From Oscillospiraceae bacterium (GTDB taxonomy: Bacteria > Bacillota > Clostridia > Oscillospirales > Oscillospiraceae): a stretch of 64,000 nt of DNA. The notes beneath the pieces are model-generated. The model saw only the letters and a program-made list of their open reading frames with translations. It had not been told where the DNA came from and made no database searches. Position 1 is the first letter of the stretch, and every line of letters starts with the position of its first letter. The stretch covers positions 140,597 to 204,596 of the forward strand of contig JAHHRZ010000003.1 in NCBI GenBank assembly GCA_020025515.1. Direction: 5' to 3'. Below are positions 62,008 through 64,000 of this stretch, piece by piece. Made by a program: the position numbers and the translations under genes.

Positions 62008-62190
62008 GAAGATAGCGTTGGTTTTTACCAGCTGAAAAGAAAGTATGGGGCCTGCTGAAAAAACTGTCTGCCAGAGGAACACAGTCCCCGGATTCTGCCG
62101 ACGTGGGGTAAAATGTTGTCTCCTCTGTGCGTACATAAAACGGGCTTTCTAGGGAAAGTATACCCTTGGCTACTCAACGCTATTTTTCAT
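62008..62190. other. Intergenic region before the palindrome, no gene seen
   Basis: About 180 bases with no open frame having a ribosome binding site and no clear hairpin with a T tract. Confidence 0.5.
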
Positions 62191-62229
62191 TGATAGCATA
62201 TTGATAGCAATGCTATCAATATGCTATCA
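62191..62229. promoter_or_regulatory. 39-bp perfect palindrome, probable operator or origin site
   Basis: Arm TGATAGCATATTGATAGCA (62191-62209), one central base, then its exact reverse complement (62211-62229). Each arm contains TGATAGCA twice, 11 bases apart. It ends 4 bases before the -35 of the next gene, so a protein bound there would block transcription. Confidence 0.8.
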
Positions 62230-62233
62230 TATG

Positions 62234-62262
62234 TTGCAATCAGTGGGAAATTGTGGTATAAT
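62234..62262 (+). promoter_or_regulatory. Promoter of the RHH coiled-coil gene
   Basis: TTGCAA (62234-62239), 17 bases, perfect TATAAT (62257-62262), directly after the palindrome. Confidence 0.85.
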
Positions 62263-62306
62263 AAGGGTAGGAAATCAGAACTTAAATTTTAGAAAGGGGT
62301 ATCAAT

Positions 62307-63080
62307 ATGGCAGATATGCAGTTAAACATGAGAGTTTCCGAGGAAGTGGCAGAGCGTTTCCGTTCCTTTTGCAAGGAGCAGGGAGTAAGCCAGCCGCAGG
62401 GCATGGACAGCCTCTTGTCTATGATGGAACTGGTACAGGCAAAAGAAGCCTTGCCGAGCCGTCAGACCGAAATAGAGGGCTTTGAAATGCACATCAAGGC
62501 AGTTATGGATGCTTTTGTAAATAGCCTTGCTATCAATGCCGAAGCCGAAGAACGGGTAAAGCAGCAATTTGTTTCCGCATTGGAGAGCAAGGACAAGACC
62601 ATTATCAGCCTGCAAGATAAAGCTGAAGCCCTGCAAACGCTCCTTGCCGAAGCACAGGCAACCGAACAGGACAGCCAGAACAGAGCCGCAGCAGCGGAGA
62701 AAGAAGCGGCAGCGGCGGCAGAAATGGCAGCGGCGGCGCAGCGGACGGCAGAGGACAAGACGGCTATTGTCGAAATGTTGACAGCAAAACTACATGAAGC
62801 AGAAAGTAAGCTGGGCAGCTATGATACCCTCAAATCGGCAGCCCAGACGGCACAGGAGAAAGTCACGCAGCTGCAAGGGCAGTTGAAAGAAGCCGAGTAC
62901 GCCCAAAAAACCGCTGTCATGGAAATTGAGTATAAGGCAGCACAGGACAAGGCAGCGGCGCAGGAACAGGCAGCAAGGGAGCGTGAGCAGCTGGAGCGCA
63001 GCCACGCCGCCGAGGTCAAGGCACTGTATGAGAAAATGTCAGCCTATCAAGATCAGATAGCCGCCTTGACCAAGAACTAG
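62307..63080 (+). CDS. Ribbon-helix-helix and coiled-coil protein (KfrA-like)
   Basis: A 257-residue protein. The first 40 residues fit a ribbon-helix-helix DNA-binding domain (MQLNMRVSEEVAERFRSFCK). The rest is one long Ala/Glu/Gln coiled coil (from about residue 65 to the end). KfrA of plasmids and related proteins have the same layout, repress their own promoter, and help partition. GAAAGGGGT lies before the ATG. The palindrome just upstream of its promoter is the obvious candidate site for self-regulation (inference). Confidence 0.8.
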   Translation: MADMQLNMRVSEEVAERFRSFCKEQGVSQPQGMDSLLSMMELVQAKEALPSRQTEIEGFEMHIKAVMDAFVNSLAINAEAEERVKQQFVSALESKDKTIISLQDKAEALQTLLAEAQATEQDSQNRAAAAEKEAAAAAEMAAAAQRTAEDKTAIVEMLTAKLHEAESKLGSYDTLKSAAQTAQEKVTQLQGQLKEAEYAQKTAVMEIEYKAAQDKAAAQEQAAREREQLERSHAAEVKALYEKMSAYQDQIAALTKN

Positions 63081-63541
63081 AGCCAGAAGCAAGGGAAACC
63101 AGAGCGCAAGGAAAAGCCAGAGTGCACTTACAGATAAAATCAATGACCGTGAAGTTTATATGAAGGGAATTGACCAGAGTTACTACTACGAAGGTTATAA
63201 TGTCTTTAAGACAGGGAACATCGATAAATAGTCACAGGGCAACCCTCGGGTTGCCCTGTGACCGATTGGGGGTAACAAATATTTCTGTGATGCTTGGTTA
63301 TCCACTTTTACAGTTGATTCTGGAAATAATTGGACAATTTGCACACCAATAATATAAATAATTCGCTCATATTCCCTTGACATTTCGCCGTTTATTTGCT
63401 ACTTTTATATAGGACAGGAGATTCAATGACCGTGCCACATCCTCCAGCAGTAGGCTGCAGGTGCCTTAATTGGAAGAACTGTCGCCTTTCCTCGTCGCTG
63501 TCTTTTTAGCAGGGGAGATCGGGGTGTAAACGAACAGGCTG
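63081..63541. other. Right-end region with ORF remnant and a strong hairpin
   Basis: No complete gene. A frame ending at TAG 63228-63230 reads ALTDKINDREVYMKGIDQSY and on to VFKTGNIDK; this is protein-like and may be the tail of a lost gene. GTCACAGGGCAACC pairs with GGTTGCCCTGTGAC (63231-63262, CTCG loop); no T tract follows. Confidence 0.5.
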
Positions 63542-63615
63542 AAAAAAAGATTCCCTCTTCGCTACTCGCAATAGCAAAGAGGGAAATAAGGCTTGTGATA
63601 AATGCCGCTCATCAC
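63542..63615 (-). ncRNA. Candidate small RNA near the right end of the element
   Basis: On the minus strand a short transcription unit of about 74 bases lies between a promoter (63622-63650) and an intrinsic terminator. The first stem would be GTGAT/ATCAC around GAGCGGCATTT. The second is TTCCCTCTT/AAGAGGGAA (63551-63559 with 63577-63585), followed by TCTTTTTTTC. A 16-codon frame (MSGIYHKPYFPLCYCE) starts within it but has no good ribosome binding site, so a leader peptide is possible but less likely than an RNA. Confidence 0.55.
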
Positions 63616-63621
63616 GACACC

Positions 63622-63650
63622 ATCTTAACAAACCAAAACAGTTTTGTCAA
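63622..63650 (-). promoter_or_regulatory. Promoter of the candidate small RNA
   Basis: Minus strand TTGACA (63645-63650), 17 bases, TAAGAT (63622-63627). The -35 is a perfect consensus. Confidence 0.75.
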
Positions 63651-63926
63651 GAAATTTTGTTGTGAATTCCAAGCGACCATAGCGAATTGGGAACACTTAG
63701 TAACTGAGTCCCGCCGCCGTGACCATCCTGCTATCGTCTTTAGACGACCAGAAGCGATCTGGAAGGATGCCAGCGTATCGCCTGCGAATGCACCAGTGAA
63801 ACTTCTGGCGAACCATAGCGTATATCGCAGCGGTAGCTAGGGAGATGGAAAGGATACCAATCCGTGACTGCTCTTCCACAAACAAAATTATAAATGGCCT
63901 TCCCATATACTGACTCAGGCCAATAT
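63651..63926. other. Right-end segment resembling the host flank
   Basis: No convincing gene; a minus-strand open frame of 69 codons (63697-63906) has no ribosome binding site. Several blocks match the DNA outside the left end (27492-27600). A stem TTCCCATATA...TATATGGGAA (63909-63934) would be the terminator that the element supplies for the rebuilt tRNA-Val gene. Confidence 0.5.
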
Positions 63927-63991
63927 ATGGGAAAGCTTTTTACAAATGGTGGAGACTACTGGACTCGAACCAGTGACCTCCTGCGTGTGAA
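63927..63991. repeat. Right attachment repeat of the integrated element (attR)
   Basis: Identical to 27687-27751 over 65 bases. It lies within the rebuilt 3' end of the tRNA-Val gene. Confidence 0.9.
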
Positions 63992-64000
63992 GCAGGCGCT
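63947..64000 (-). tRNA. tRNA-Val(CAC), cut by the window edge
   Basis: Minus strand. Visible are the anticodon stem-loop CCTGC-TTCACAC-GCAGG (anticodon CAC, codon GUG), variable loop, T arm ACTGG-TTCGAGT-CCAGT, acceptor 3' strand AGTCTCC and encoded CCA at 63947-63949. The D arm and acceptor 5' strand lie beyond position 64000. Its 3' part is supplied by the integrated element, so the gene should remain functional. Confidence 0.9.

Noticed and set aside
62201..62485. A 94-codon frame starting in the palindrome
   Set aside because: It runs out of frame with the RHH protein gene, which has a consensus promoter and a good ribosome binding site.
28993..63080. Antibiotic resistance or phage structural genes in the element
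   Set aside because: None recognised; all assignable genes belong to partition, mobilisation, conjugation, pilus or small regulatory functions.
63697..63906. A minus-strand protein of 69 codons near the right end
   Set aside because: No ribosome binding site; it lies in a segment shared with non-coding host flank.

Overview
The window reads as a chromosomal segment of a Gram-positive, spore-forming anaerobe of the Clostridia, most likely an Oscillospiraceae-type gut bacterium (inference). The reasons are a SpoIIE sporulation phosphatase, strong GGAGG ribosome binding sites, Firmicutes-type lipoproteins, sortases and CnaB pilins, and a mobile element built from Firmicutes conjugation genes. 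No single gene fixes the genus.

Region 1 (1-27,686) is host chromosome. It holds a cut ROK glucokinase divergent from pgi, a small P-loop protein, a GH38 alpha-mannosidase, and a five-gene peptide ABC transporter operon with a small membrane protein at its end. Then come spoIIE, glmS (opposite strand), a TrmH-type RNA methyltransferase with a DEAD-box helicase (opposite strand), a Fem-type peptidoglycan aminoacyltransferase, an alanine racemase, an M3-type lipoprotein peptidase, a small membrane protein and prfC. The transporter is unusual: one permease carries an RCC1-like beta-propeller insert, one ATPase carries a long coiled-coil insert, and the binding protein is about 200 residues longer than usual.

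Region 2 (27,687-63,991) is an integrated conjugative element of about 36.2 kb in the 3' end of a tRNA-Val(CAC) gene on the minus strand. It is bounded by a perfect 65-bp direct repeat (27,687-27,751 and 63,927-63,991). In order it carries a tyrosine integrase, ParA and ParB, a 2,593-residue methyltransferase-helicase with a complete tnpV gene nested in another frame, a Fic protein, and a CD1845-like gene broken by a 10-bp tandem duplication. Next are a lipoprotein, a sortase-pilus cluster (thioester/CnaB adhesin, backbone pilin, two class C sortases), a primase-like protein, a probable oriT, MobC and relaxase, PcfB, an ArdC-like protein, the VirD4 coupling protein, VirB2/VirB6/PrgI/VirB4-type channel genes, a CHAP cell-wall hydrolase, a winged-helix protein, and an RHH coiled-coil protein preceded by a 39-bp palindrome. 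No antibiotic-resistance gene is visible; the recognisable cargo is the pilus cluster and the Fic protein.

The genes suggest this sequence of events (inference). The integrase excises and inserts the element at tRNA-Val. ParAB and the coiled-coil protein help maintain the excised form. MobC and relaxase nick at oriT, PcfB and VirD4 pass the complex to the VirB4-driven channel, the CHAP enzyme opens the wall, and the sortase pilus may hold donor and recipient together. Near the right end a short minus-strand transcription unit (promoter, two hairpins, terminator) looks like a small RNA. The DNA around it resembles the chromosomal DNA just outside the left end.
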